Positions 1 through 7,996 of a stretch of 57,265 bases of DNA are shown here, in pieces. The DNA lies in contig JAGBJJ010000017.1 in NCBI GenBank assembly GCA_017934525.1, positions 1 to 57,265 on the forward strand. The letters run 5' to 3'. A program made the position numbers and the translations under genes. The stretch's first letter is position 1. Every line of letters starts with the position of its first letter. This stretch comes from Prevotella sp. (lineage in GTDB: Bacteria; Bacteroidota; Bacteroidia; Bacteroidales; Bacteroidaceae). The notes beneath the pieces are model-generated. The model made no database searches. It was not told the DNA's origin and saw only the letters and a program-made list of their open reading frames with translations.

Positions 1-129
1 ACAAAAGAAATGTGACGTAAGAGCACGAAATGAATAGGATTGATCGTATGTCGGCCTTGATTTCTAACTTTTCGGGGCAATTTGTTCACATTTTTATCTC
101 GATTGGCTTATAATCTCGAAAATTTTATC

Positions 130-138
130 TAAATTTGC
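130..138 (+). promoter_or_regulatory. Promoter -7 element, upstream of the candidate ncRNA
   Basis: TAAATTTGC matches the Bacteroidetes -7 consensus TAnnTTTGC. No coding frame follows on this strand for the next 200 bases, so the expected transcript is the structured RNA below. I see no clear -33 TTTG at the usual 19-21 base spacing. Confidence 0.45.
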
Positions 139-143
139 AGCAA

Positions 144-346
144 AATACCGACACAACCATTTTTATAAAACCGACATTGGCGCCGGGGAGATGCTTTATT
201 TTATATCCGGAGCAATGTCAGGGGAGCCGGTGCCTGCAGAAACCCTGCTGGTACAGACATGATTAACACTTATGGTGCATCTTGGCGTTGCATGCATCAA
301 CCTCGTTTACTTACCACGCAGCGACACCGTGCCGGCTCCCTTTTTC
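144..346 (+). ncRNA. Candidate structured small RNA of about 200 nt
   Basis: No credible coding frame lies here. Two nested structures can be drawn by eye. The first has GACATTG (173-179) pairing with CAATGTC (213-219), with an inner CCGG/CCGG pair (183-186 with 207-210). The second closes with GGGAGCCGG (222-230) pairing with CCGGCTCCC (332-340) and is followed at once by a T run (341-345), which resembles a terminator; inside it GCAG/CTGC (236-239 with 245-248) forms a further hairpin. A promoter-like -7 box lies just upstream. It does not match the tmRNA, SRP RNA or riboswitch signatures I know. A 6S-type RNA is possible but unproven. The large hairpin could instead be the 3' terminator of the minus-strand DUF2284 operon, whose stop codon is 29 bases away. 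Confidence 0.45.
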
Positions 347-368
347 TTCGCACTCCCGACAGACTCCG

Positions 369-893
369 CTAATAGAACAGGCCGCACACCAGCGTCAGAT
401 ATTCAGGCACGAGCCCGTCGGTGCTCCACTTCAGCTCGATGCCCAGCATCTGCTGCGCCGTCTTGCCGATGTCGAAGCCCCAGGCCTCGAGCGAGGGGCG
501 CACCTTGTCGGCATGTCGGCAAGGCTTGCCGGCCAGACGCGCACAGGGTGCTCCGCCGCAGTACGGGCAGGTGCCCACAAAGCCGCAGGCCGCGCCGCCC
601 GTCTCAGCCTCCATCTGCAGCAGTTCTGCGTTCAGCTCGCCTATCACGGGTGCCATCAGCCGGTCGGCCTCGCTCAGCGGCAGCGAACGGTCGTCGGGCA
701 CAATCTTCACCCCGATGATGCGCACGTGCTCATAGCGGTTTATCACGTCCATCGGGTCATAGTCGAACGGCGGGCAGCCATAGCGGTGCCCATAGTTGCG
801 GCACTGTCTGCAGTAGCCCATGAAGCGCTCCGCATCCCGATAGCCGTCTACGTAGCTCTTCACGTCTGTCTCCACAATATATTTATAGTGCAT
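369..893 (-). CDS. DUF2284 predicted metal-binding protein
   Basis: This 174-residue cytoplasmic protein is cysteine rich: Cys at 28, 31 and 40 form a CRQC...GCPP cluster and Cys at 103, 109, 112, 117 and 125 form a second one, as in the DUF2284 family of predicted metal-binding proteins. The biochemical role of that family is not established. No signal peptide or membrane segment is seen. It starts 4 bases after the stop of the ABC ATPase upstream, so the two are almost certainly co-transcribed. From memory, DUF2284 genes often sit beside metal or corrinoid ABC transporter genes, which would suit a role in cobalamin or metal handling; that link is inference. Confidence 0.8.
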   Translation of the reverse strand: MHYKYIVETDVKSYVDGYRDAERFMGYCRQCRNYGHRYGCPPFDYDPMDVINRYEHVRIIGVKIVPDDRSLPLSEADRLMAPVIGELNAELLQMEAETGGAACGFVGTCPYCGGAPCARLAGKPCRHADKVRPSLEAWGFDIGKTAQQMLGIELKWSTDGLVPEYLTLVCGLFY

Positions 894-897
894 AGCG

Positions 898-1710
898 TTA
901 CCTCTCCTTACAAACCCTGATTGTCATCGACTGCGCGTCATAGACGATGCCGCCGTGCTCCAGAAAACGGCCCATCACGCCGCAGTCGCTCAGCTCACGC
1001 GGCGTGCCGATGCTCAGCCCATCGGTGCGGCTCATCAGCCACACCACGTCGGCCACCTGCAGAGCCAGCTCCAGGTCGTGGGTAGAAAGGAACACCGTCT
1101 TGCCCGCCTCGCGGCTGATACGCCTGAGCAGCAGCAGCATCTCCACCTTGCTCGGGTAGTCGAGGAAGGCCGTCGGCTCATCCAGGTAGATTACCGGCGT
1201 CTGCTGCGCCAAGGCTTTCGCAATCATCGCCTTCTGGCGCTCGCCGTCGCTCAGCGTGCTCACCATGCGGGGAGCCAGCGCGCCTATGCCCACCAGGGCG
1301 ATAGCCTCATCCGTCAGCCGCTCGTCCTCATCGTTAAGGCGGCCCCAGAAGCCCGTGTAGGGCGAGCGCCCCAGGGCCACCAGCTCGCGCACCGTCATCT
1401 GCTGCACGTCGGGGCGCTCCGTCAGCACCACGCCCACCTGTCGGGCCAGCTCCTGGTCTGAGTAGCTCTCCAACTCACGCCCGCCGATGGCGATGCTGCC
1501 TTCCAGCCTCGGCTGGAAGCCCGAGAGGGTGCGCAGCAGTGTCGACTTGCCGATGCCGTTCTGCCCCAGAAGACAGGTCAGCTGGCCGCGGCAGATGCTG
1601 GCCGAGAGGTGGTCGGCCACCACCTTCGTGCCTTGTTTCGTCTTATACCCAATGCTGAGGTCGTTCAGCGTCACGGTAGCAATGTTTTCCATCATTCCTT
1701 TCTGCTTCAT
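898..1710 (-). CDS. btuD: ABC transporter ATP-binding protein, BtuD/FepC type
   Basis: This is the ATPase subunit of a siderophore/cobalamin-type importer, about 270 residues and normal for the family. It has Walker A GQNGIGKST (49-57), ABC signature LSDGERQK (153-160), Walker B VIYLDEPT (173-180) and the switch histidine in STHD (His211). The frame stays open upstream to 1869, but the ATG at 1710 lies just after a good promoter, so I use that start; an ATG at 1692 is an alternative. The gene heads a two-gene operon with DUF2284 and has no permease or binding protein beside it. The BtuF and BtuC genes in this window lack an ATPase, so this product may serve them. The symbol is an inference from family and context; heme or siderophore import cannot be excluded. 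Confidence 0.75.
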   Translation of the reverse strand: MKQKGMMENIATVTLNDLSIGYKTKQGTKVVADHLSASICRGQLTCLLGQNGIGKSTLLRTLSGFQPRLEGSIAIGGRELESYSDQELARQVGVVLTERPDVQQMTVRELVALGRSPYTGFWGRLNDEDERLTDEAIALVGIGALAPRMVSTLSDGERQKAMIAKALAQQTPVIYLDEPTAFLDYPSKVEMLLLLRRISREAGKTVFLSTHDLELALQVADVVWLMSRTDGLSIGTPRELSDCGVMGRFLEHGGIVYDAQSMTIRVCKER

Positions 1711-1721
1711 TGTTTCCGCCT

Positions 1722-1758
1722 GCAAAAGTAGGGATATTTTTCCGCAAATCCAAACAAA
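1722..1758 (-). promoter_or_regulatory. Promoter of the btuD-like operon
   Basis: On the minus strand TACTTTTGC (1730-1722) fits the -7 box, and TTTG (1754-1751) lies 20 bases upstream, the standard Bacteroidetes spacing. The start codon at 1710 follows about 12 bases after the -7 box, giving a very short leader. Confidence 0.65.
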
Positions 1759-1884
1759 TCGCCCCTTTTTTCCGCATCTCCCCCGCCCACCCGTCGGTGT
1801 AAAAACATAAAAGTACAAACAAAAAGACTTTTTCGGCATGCTTGAGATGATATATGGTATGGATGCCATAGGAAAATCCGTACA

Positions 1885-1923
1885 GAAAAAGCCAGCAGAG
1901 TGAAGTCGCTTCAGTCTGCCGGC
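1885..1923 (-). terminator. Intrinsic terminator of the LRR/C10 protease/peptide operon
   Basis: On the minus strand GCCGGCAGACTGAAG pairs with CTTCACTCTGCTGGC around a 3-base loop (two internal mismatches) and is followed by TTTTTC. It lies 44 bases past the stop codon of the 58-residue peptide gene, so that peptide gene is inside the transcript. Confidence 0.7.
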
Positions 1924-1967
1924 TCGATAGAGAGAAAATCTGTATTTAGTTAAAAAAGTTGGTGCGC

Positions 1968-2144
1968 TTATTCTTCATCGTCCCAGTCACCACGTGATTC
2001 GCGAGACATGCCAGGGCCACCTGATCCAGGACCACCTGATCCAGGACCACCAGGCCCATCAAACGGATTACTCTCTGCAATCATCTGCTGCAGTTCCATG
2101 CGGTAAATCGATATTTCTGGTTTCTTATAATTATTCTTTTCCAT
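1968..2144 (-). CDS. Small acidic-tail peptide, paralogue of the 5621-5779 peptide
   Basis: This 58-residue frame begins 5 bases after the stop of the C10 protease gene and ends 44 bases before an intrinsic terminator. The N-terminal part (YKKPEISIYRMELQQM) resembles the other peptide in this operon (YLKPETEVIEI), and both end in Ser-Arg-Gly followed by an acidic DDE tail. The middle differs: here it is a Gly/Pro repeat with GGPGS units at about residues 30-44. There is no typical signal peptide. The layout of conserved N-terminus, variable middle and conserved acidic end suggests a precursor or interaction peptide, but the function is unknown. Short KPE-type peptides of this kind are, from memory, common in Prevotella genomes and usually left unannotated. 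Confidence 0.7.
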   Translation of the reverse strand: MEKNNYKKPEISIYRMELQQMIAESNPFDGPGGPGSGGPGSGGPGMSRESRGDWDDEE

Positions 2145-2149
2145 TGCAC

Positions 2150-5100
2150 TTATTTAATATACTTCTTACCGTTGATAATATAAAGACCGCTGGGAAGATT
2201 CTGCAGAGCCTGACGCTCATTTCCTTTCTTCACAGTACCAACTTTCACACCATTAAGATTGTAGATACTTGCCTCAGCTGCACTATTTTCATGCATGCTG
2301 CCAATACCAGTTACAGTTTCCTCAAGATCTCCCTCATAGCTGTCGAAGCCGACACGTTGTACAATACGAATCTGGGTGACGCCTGTTTTCTCTGGAGCTG
2401 ACTCGCTGGTGAGATAACCGCGGAAAGGCTTATAGCCATTATAAGCACCGGCCGTAGTTGAAAGATAGGTGTACTTATTGCCAGGCTCATCCATGCCATA
2501 GAGATATTTCTCAGCATTATATTTTGTAGCTGTCGTCGTGCTTACAAGATTATAGTTATTGCAATCAACTATCTCCACGCCACTTCTAACCTCGGTATTC
2601 TCTGCGCTGAAGACAATATCCTTACCCGTGAGGCACCATTTCTCACCCCATTTCTTATAATAGTTGCCGGGCATGCAGATGACATAAGGCACATTAGCCT
2701 CAAAGGCATCTGTGTAATCATAGTAGAGGGTACGGAACTCCTCACCGTAATACTTGCGCAGCCAGAAATTCTTGCCCGTGTCACCATTGAAGTGATACCA
2801 GTCAACATCCATGTCCTGAGCCGCATTGTGGATTTTCTCCACGGTGAACGGCAGGCAGATAGTACTCCAGCCCTGCTCATCGTTATTGCCCTCATAGCCA
2901 TAGTCGAAGTTGCGAGTGTAGCTCACCTTCTTGTTGGCTTTGAACGTGATGGGCACGTAGGCAGCATAGTCATCACTGAAGTGGATGTTGTTGGGAGCAA
3001 CACCATTCACCACAATATTCTTTGACTGATAATTGGTCAATTTCTGTGCGTGACTGTTCTGGTAGAAGTAGTAAATACAGTTCGGGTTGCTATTGGGAGT
3101 AATAGTGCTCGGAATAGCATAGCCCCACCAAGATGATGACTTTGAATCAACAAAGCTGATTGCCACTGCCTCAGCAGGAACCGTGTAACGGTTTGTCACA
3201 GGCGCAACAGCATGCATCTTTCCAGTCTTGTCCCACCAGAGAACAGCAGGGGTGACAGTATATGACTTCTCACTGACAATATTGTCATCTGTTATTCCCT
3301 CACCATTACAAAGAGAGAACGATACAACCTTGCCATAGTCAAGTCCTCCATCATAAACATCGAAGAGGTCTGAGTAGTTCATCTTATCGATGCTGATATA
3401 GGCAGAACCGTGAGCAGGAATATGAATGGGATTCACACTGCACACATATTTATTAGCACCATTGTAGCTTGTTGTACCCGTGCGCGTCATGAGCGTGAAC
3501 ACATCTTCAAAGTCAGCATCGCTGTTATTCGTGACTTTAATGTTTCCGTGTATTTCATTGCCATAGAGAGTACTTCCACTTGCATTATCCATCTCCCACG
3601 AATAAGAGAGGTTGGGCGTGGCAGCAGTCTTCAACATAAAGTTGTATCTTGCGTCTATGATGTCACCACGGTCCTTATTGACCAAGAACAACGTTCCATT
3701 CTTTGAGCCGGGAGTAAAGTCCAGTTCAATATAGCCCGAACTCTTTGCCTGCAGACAGAGCTCTTTATTGTCTTGCATATAAGTTTTGTCAGGCGTTGTC
3801 TTGTCAAGATAGAGTGAATAATTCCACAGCATTTTATTGAAGGAATTATTCTTTGCATAGAAGCGAACACCTGTTCTCCATCCTTTGGCGCACTGACCAA
3901 TCAGTTCTGTCTTTGCGAGGTCGAACTCAATGGCAGGAACCAACGACAAAGTAAGCTGGTCATTTTTCACGACAGCCTTAATGTGATCGTAAGTACCTTT
4001 TGTTTCAGAAAAATGGAATACTCCATCAGTAGCAGCGTTTGCCTTGCTGCGATGCACGAAATAGTATTCGCCATCACCGGCAGGAAGCTTGATCTTCTTT
4101 AAGTCGTAATAGACCACTAATTTCTTATTTGCTGCAATAGTAGCTTTCTTTGTGCCAAACGTACCAATAACGTTGTAATCTTTATCAAGGATAGCGAACT
4201 CTGTATCGAATATGCGCTTCATGGTGAACTCCAAGTCTGTCCAATTCTCCAGATAGGTCCTGATTTGGTTCTTACCGAAGCTGAATGTACCGTCGCTTGC
4301 ACGTTTTGCAGTTTGGTTGCTATAGATAAGAGAGTCATTGTTTGCAATATCCTTAGAAGGATCAACTTTTGTTCCATCATAAAAACACAATGTACGCATG
4401 CCTGTTACATAATTATAAACCGTCTCATAAGAATGGTAATTCTTCGTAGGATCCTCATTATTATCCAGACGTCCATCGTTAGGACGGAAGCCAAAATAAC
4501 CGATGAGAACCTTTGAATAGGCATGTGACGTAGCATAGTTATGGCACGACAAAGGCGACAGGCGGAAATAGCCATTGCACAGACCTTCCCATCCCCAATT
4601 GAAATGGAAGAAACCATCGTAACTATAGCCGTCGGCGATGAAGTAGTGACCACCAGAGCTGGCTGTACCCTCCATGAGGACAGGCATGCCCTGACGAAGA
4701 TCGTTATAAGTAAAATCCTCGAATTCATAAGGTTTGATATTTGCTCTGGGCACATAGTTCATCTTATAGTTGAAGTATTTCTCTATACGAGCCTTCACCT
4801 TGTCGGGCGAAGTGGATGTACCAGTTGTTGACCCGAACCTCGCCTGCATGGCTGTCAGAATATACTTCATGAAAGTACCGATATAGGTGTCTCTAGAATA
4901 ATACGAATAAGTGTCGTAAAGCTTGCTAAAGTCCCACTCCCGTTTCTCAAGTGCGGGCATGGTTCCTACAAATACCTTGGTGTTCTGCTCATAGCTGGGA
5001 ATGTCATATTCCATGTGGGCATATTTCCAAAAATAAATCATCTGGGCAATAGCACAGATACCACATCCCACGGGAGGACGCTGGTTTGTATAACCTTCTA

Positions 5101-5596
5101 TTGTGTAATAAGGCAGCTGATTGTTGAAAGGAGCACCTTGAGTCCACAAGGAAGTAGTCATCGGTGCAATGGGATGACGTCCTGTAGACACAACTTTATT
5201 GGCACCACGGCTAAAAGCTTCGGGCGAAGTAATGCCAGCCTCATCAAGCTCTTGAAGTTCGTCAACAAAACAATCAAGCATGTCACGCAATGCATCCGGC
5301 ATATTGTTCAAGTCAATGCAGCCCGTGTCAGAATAGCCGAGCACCTCCTCAGAACGGTCATCACCAGAAACAATGACGAAGCCCTGATTGTCTTCAGCAT
5401 TGAAGATGTAGTAGGCCTGATTGCCATTTTTTCCCATAGCCTTACGAGGAGCAGGGGCCATGTTGAGTGTGGCCTTAGGATTCACGTCCTGCATAAAAGC
5501 TTGTGCCTTCTGCATGGCGGCATCGCGTCCGATGGGGTTGGCCAACATCGTGGTAACCACCATGGACAGGGCTGAGGTCATAATGAGTTTTTTCAT
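2150..5596 (-). CDS. C10 family cysteine protease (streptopain/interpain type), secreted
   Basis: This 1148-residue exported protein has an N-terminal signal sequence (1 to about 19), a Spi-like inhibitory propeptide (about 20-140) with the YYIFN...GFVIVSGDD pattern, and a papain-fold catalytic domain. The catalytic Cys is expected at 178 in VGCGICAIAQ and the catalytic His at 317 in GGHYFIADGY, followed by the family motif FFHFNWGWEG. The remaining 800 residues are long for the family and probably hold beta-sandwich domains. The C-terminus ends in SGLYIINGKKYIK, the short tag shared by other exported proteins here and resembling a type IX sorting signal. It lies between two small related peptide genes in one operon with an LRR surface protein, which suggests a shared extracellular role; the target is unknown. 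Confidence 0.88.
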   Translation of the reverse strand: MKKLIMTSALSMVVTTMLANPIGRDAAMQKAQAFMQDVNPKATLNMAPAPRKAMGKNGNQAYYIFNAEDNQGFVIVSGDDRSEEVLGYSDTGCIDLNNMPDALRDMLDCFVDELQELDEAGITSPEAFSRGANKVVSTGRHPIAPMTTSLWTQGAPFNNQLPYYTIEGYTNQRPPVGCGICAIAQMIYFWKYAHMEYDIPSYEQNTKVFVGTMPALEKREWDFSKLYDTYSYYSRDTYIGTFMKYILTAMQARFGSTTGTSTSPDKVKARIEKYFNYKMNYVPRANIKPYEFEDFTYNDLRQGMPVLMEGTASSGGHYFIADGYSYDGFFHFNWGWEGLCNGYFRLSPLSCHNYATSHAYSKVLIGYFGFRPNDGRLDNNEDPTKNYHSYETVYNYVTGMRTLCFYDGTKVDPSKDIANNDSLIYSNQTAKRASDGTFSFGKNQIRTYLENWTDLEFTMKRIFDTEFAILDKDYNVIGTFGTKKATIAANKKLVVYYDLKKIKLPAGDGEYYFVHRSKANAATDGVFHFSETKGTYDHIKAVVKNDQLTLSLVPAIEFDLAKTELIGQCAKGWRTGVRFYAKNNSFNKMLWNYSLYLDKTTPDKTYMQDNKELCLQAKSSGYIELDFTPGSKNGTLFLVNKDRGDIIDARYNFMLKTAATPNLSYSWEMDNASGSTLYGNEIHGNIKVTNNSDADFEDVFTLMTRTGTTSYNGANKYVCSVNPIHIPAHGSAYISIDKMNYSDLFDVYDGGLDYGKVVSFSLCNGEGITDDNIVSEKSYTVTPAVLWWDKTGKMHAVAPVTNRYTVPAEAVAISFVDSKSSSWWGYAIPSTITPNSNPNCIYYFYQNSHAQKLTNYQSKNIVVNGVAPNNIHFSDDYAAYVPITFKANKKVSYTRNFDYGYEGNNDEQGWSTICLPFTVEKIHNAAQDMDVDWYHFNGDTGKNFWLRKYYGEEFRTLYYDYTDAFEANVPYVICMPGNYYKKWGEKWCLTGKDIVFSAENTEVRSGVEIVDCNNYNLVSTTTATKYNAEKYLYGMDEPGNKYTYLSTTAGAYNGYKPFRGYLTSESAPEKTGVTQIRIVQRVGFDSYEGDLEETVTGIGSMHENSAAEASIYNLNGVKVGTVKKGNERQALQNLPSGLYIINGKKYIK

Positions 5597-5620
5597 ATGC
5601 TTTAGGAATTATTGTTAGTA

Positions 5621-5779
5621 TTAATCTTCGTCATCAAAGAATCCATGGCCACCACGCGAGTCAGCATCACCAGCATCAGTACCTTCCCTGCCAATGTTTA
5701 CACTTGTAGACTGCATCGTTTGTCCGTCAGTAATGATTTCTATGACTTCGGTTTCTGGTTTCAAATAAATTGCTTTCAT
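5621..5779 (-). CDS. Small acidic-tail peptide upstream of the C10 protease
   Basis: This 52-residue frame starts at the ATG giving MKAIYLKPETEV; the longer upstream reading has no other credible start. It begins 17 bases after the LRR gene stop and ends 24 bases before the protease start, so all are in one operon. The N-terminus has the KPETEVIEI pattern, the middle (TDGQTMQSTSVNIG) is polar, and the C-terminus carries SRGGHGFFDDED. The second peptide gene of the operon shares the YxKPE start and the SRG...DDE end. No membrane segment is present and it lacks a standard signal peptide. Candidates are a protease partner or inhibitor, a protease substrate, or a precursor of an exported peptide; the sequence alone does not decide. 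Confidence 0.7.
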   Translation of the reverse strand: MKAIYLKPETEVIEIITDGQTMQSTSVNIGREGTDAGDADSRGGHGFFDDED

Positions 5780-5796
5780 AATTTTATTTTCCTTTG

Positions 5797-7467
5797 CTAC
5801 TTTACAATGATTTTCTTTCCGTTCTTTACATATATACCATTCTTTGGAGATGATGTCTTGACACCCTCCAGACTGTACCACTCAGCGTTTTCACTTTCAT
5901 TGCCAACTGTCTGTATGCCAGTCGGAGCATCATCATCGCCTTCAAAAGACACCATGAGATTTGGTGCCGAAGGGTTCGTGGGGAATGTGCCAATAGGAAC
6001 TTTCAGATAAGCTTTACCTGCTTTCAAAGTACCGCCAGTACAGGGCTGGAATACACCATCTTTTAATACATAATAATCATTCTCAGAATCTTTTTGGATG
6101 ATGTCAGTAAGATAAGTATCCTCAGTTACTCCAACAAGCATATTGTTTTTCTCTGCATCAGTATTCAAGAAACCAACTCCATTAGCGGACTTAGAGTTAT
6201 AAGGTGGAAAGAACACACTCTCGTATGTACCAGCTGTACCTTTCAGATAAAGTCCGAACTTCTTGGGAGCGTGGCTTGTTGTGATTTGCTTTAACACAAT
6301 TTTTCCTTCACTTGCCTTTGCTGCATAGTTATCGGTTTTAGCTTTGGTGGGATAAAATGCTTTCAAGTCTTCGCGAGGCCCATCTTTCCAAACTTTCTTG
6401 CTATAGTCCCAATCTCTAATTGTAAAATAATACGGGCTACAGAATGTGACGGCGTCCTTGGCTATCGTGAAAGGAGAGGCAAAAATGAAATACTTCCAAA
6501 GCGTGTTGGTCTCGTCTGTGGCATAGTTCAGTACAGCACCCTCAGGCACATTGACAACACATTTGCCCTTTGTGAAATTCTTACGAGAACCTGTGCCTTG
6601 GAATGCAGTATAAGTAGAGTCGTCAATGGTGACGGTCTTCAACTCTGGCGAAGTAGTTGACTCAAAGTTGATTTTTCCAAGCTTTGTACATCCACCTAGG
6701 GCTGCACCATTGATGGTCTTGACATTCTCGGGGATAGTAATCTCCTCCATGTTAATACAATTCATGAAAGCCTGAACGGGTAGCTCATTTAGTTCTCCCC
6801 CACCTTCTATAGTAACTTTTTTTACATCAACCAAGTTGAAAAAAGCGCCACGTCCAATTTTTTTGATTCCACTGGGGATGATAAGAGCTTTAGGCTTAGC
6901 CCAGTTGCTAGGACTGTTCTCTGTAAGTGAACTATTTCTATAAGTATAAGGAGCTATCTCATCAATAATGAAATCACCATACTGATCTGTTTTATTGATA
7001 GTAGGTACAGTGTATTCAGCAGATGTCAAGGCAAATTTATTCGTTCTTTTGAAAGTTATCACTTCATAATTTGCATAGTTCGTTTCAGCCCAGGATTCTC
7101 CAGTTGCATATCCAGCAGGGACAACGGCAGAATACTTCAATTCGTTTGCCTTATACTCTTTACCGTTTACAATCAGAGTATCAGTTTCTTTTGGAAATTT
7201 GTAATTCTCTTCTCCGTTATAATAAGCAAATCTGCCAACAAGACGACACAGAAACTCTCTCTCCCCAAGAATTTTTTTCTTTTGGATTCTAATATAGCCA
7301 TCAGATGTAAAACGTACGTCCCATGCCGGAATGGTGTACTCTGTGTTTGTAGATTCACCTTTAATAGTGAATTTCACTTCTGGAAATCTGTGCTTGATTT
7401 CGTCTTGTGCTGACGCGGCTATCGACAGCAATACGGCTGCCGATAGCATGAAAAACTTCTTCATCAT
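5797..7467 (-). CDS. BspA-like leucine-rich-repeat exported protein
   Basis: This 556-residue protein has a clear signal peptide ending near SIAASAQ (about residue 21). Residues 195-290 contain BspA/LRR_5-type repeats, for example IPSGIKKIGRGAF and IPENVKTINGAAL. The rest is beta-rich with no enzyme motif I recognise. The C-terminus NGIYVKNGKKIIVK is the exported-protein tag seen elsewhere in the window. BspA-like proteins in oral and gut Bacteroidetes act in adhesion, so a surface or secreted binding role is likely. It is the first gene of the minus-strand operon that continues with a small peptide, the C10 protease and a second peptide. Starts at 7467 (ATGATG) and 7464 are equivalent. Confidence 0.82.
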   Translation of the reverse strand: MMKKFFMLSAAVLLSIAASAQDEIKHRFPEVKFTIKGESTNTEYTIPAWDVRFTSDGYIRIQKKKILGEREFLCRLVGRFAYYNGEENYKFPKETDTLIVNGKEYKANELKYSAVVPAGYATGESWAETNYANYEVITFKRTNKFALTSAEYTVPTINKTDQYGDFIIDEIAPYTYRNSSLTENSPSNWAKPKALIIPSGIKKIGRGAFFNLVDVKKVTIEGGGELNELPVQAFMNCINMEEITIPENVKTINGAALGGCTKLGKINFESTTSPELKTVTIDDSTYTAFQGTGSRKNFTKGKCVVNVPEGAVLNYATDETNTLWKYFIFASPFTIAKDAVTFCSPYYFTIRDWDYSKKVWKDGPREDLKAFYPTKAKTDNYAAKASEGKIVLKQITTSHAPKKFGLYLKGTAGTYESVFFPPYNSKSANGVGFLNTDAEKNNMLVGVTEDTYLTDIIQKDSENDYYVLKDGVFQPCTGGTLKAGKAYLKVPIGTFPTNPSAPNLMVSFEGDDDAPTGIQTVGNESENAEWYSLEGVKTSSPKNGIYVKNGKKIIVK

Positions 7468-7573
7468 ACTTTTCTAAGCTGTTATTAGTACCTTTTTAAT
7501 AAATGTTGTATATATTTTCTCTCTCTGCGCGCCACCTTGATTCTGGCTAACATAAGCAAACGCGTATTTGGAT

Positions 7574-7582
7574 GCAAAATTA
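7574..7582 (-). promoter_or_regulatory. Promoter -7 element of the LRR/C10 protease operon
   Basis: The minus strand reads TAATTTTGC. Transcription from here would give a leader of about 100 bases before the LRR protein start at 7467. Confidence 0.6.
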
Positions 7583-7762
7583 CGAATAATTTCTTATGAA
7601 ATAAGAATATGCGTTAATCGTTTTTACATTTTTAACTGTTGTGTTTTTTTAACATTTTGTGCTATCTTTTTGTATTTCAATGCACAGCAGAATGGTATGT
7701 AAAACATTTTTATACATGTGTGTTTACATAAATTAACAGTATCAGAGAGCGGTTTGGTACGA

Positions 7763-7790
7763 AAATGACAAATGAAAGATGAGAGATGAG
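7763..7790. repeat. 7-bp tandem repeat, four copies
   Basis: The sequence reads AAATGAC, AAATGAA, AGATGAG, AGATGAG in register. It belongs with the other 7-bp tandem repeats found at 7955, 20665, 26073, 31815 and 37623. Confidence 0.7.
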
Positions 7791-7819
7791 AGATAGATAA
7801 TATACGAGGCGGGATGAAT

Positions 7820-7872
7820 TCTGGCCGGAATCGTTTTAATTTTGGCCGGAATTTATCTGATTTTGGCCAAAA
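7820..7872. repeat. Three GGCC-centred near-palindromes at a 21-bp period
   Basis: GGCC cores lie at 7823-7826, 7844-7847 and 7865-7868, each inside an AATTTTGGCCGGAAT-like near-palindrome. The step is exactly 21 bases both times, two turns of B-DNA, so all cores face the same side of the helix. The same motif and step recur at 52640-52707. Confidence 0.75.
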
Positions 7873-7954
7873 TCACTTTCAAGTTTCACATTAGCTCAGC
7901 TTTCGAAAGCTGAGTTATCATAATCATAGAGGAAGGATGGAAATTTCTTTTTAT

Positions 7955-7990
7955 GATTTCTCACTTCTCACTTAATATTTGTATCTTTGC
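7955..7990 (+). promoter_or_regulatory. 7-bp-repeat promoter module of the pseudouridine synthase gene
   Basis: GATTTCT, CACTTCT and CACTTAA (7955-7975) lead into the -7 box TATCTTTGC (7982-7990). The block is nearly the same as the one at 20665-20707 in front of the thiamine operon, which has one more repeat. The ATG follows 6 bases after the -7 box. Confidence 0.6.
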
Positions 7991-7996
7991 ACTCCA

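Larger units (their letters stand above)
7468..7996. other. Gene-free 529-bp intergenic region with two short-repeat families
   Basis: This AT-rich region separates the protease operon from the pseudouridine synthase gene. It holds the two flanking promoters, a run of four 7-bp repeats of the form ARATGAV (7763-7790), three GGCC-centred near-palindromes 21 bp apart (7820-7872), and a second run of 7-bp repeats (7955-7975) just upstream of the plus-strand promoter. I see no open frame with coding character on either strand. Confidence 0.7.

Noticed and set aside
1711-1869. Upstream extension of the ABC ATPase frame to 1869
   Set aside because: It would run through the promoter at 1722-1758 and adds no ABC-domain sequence.
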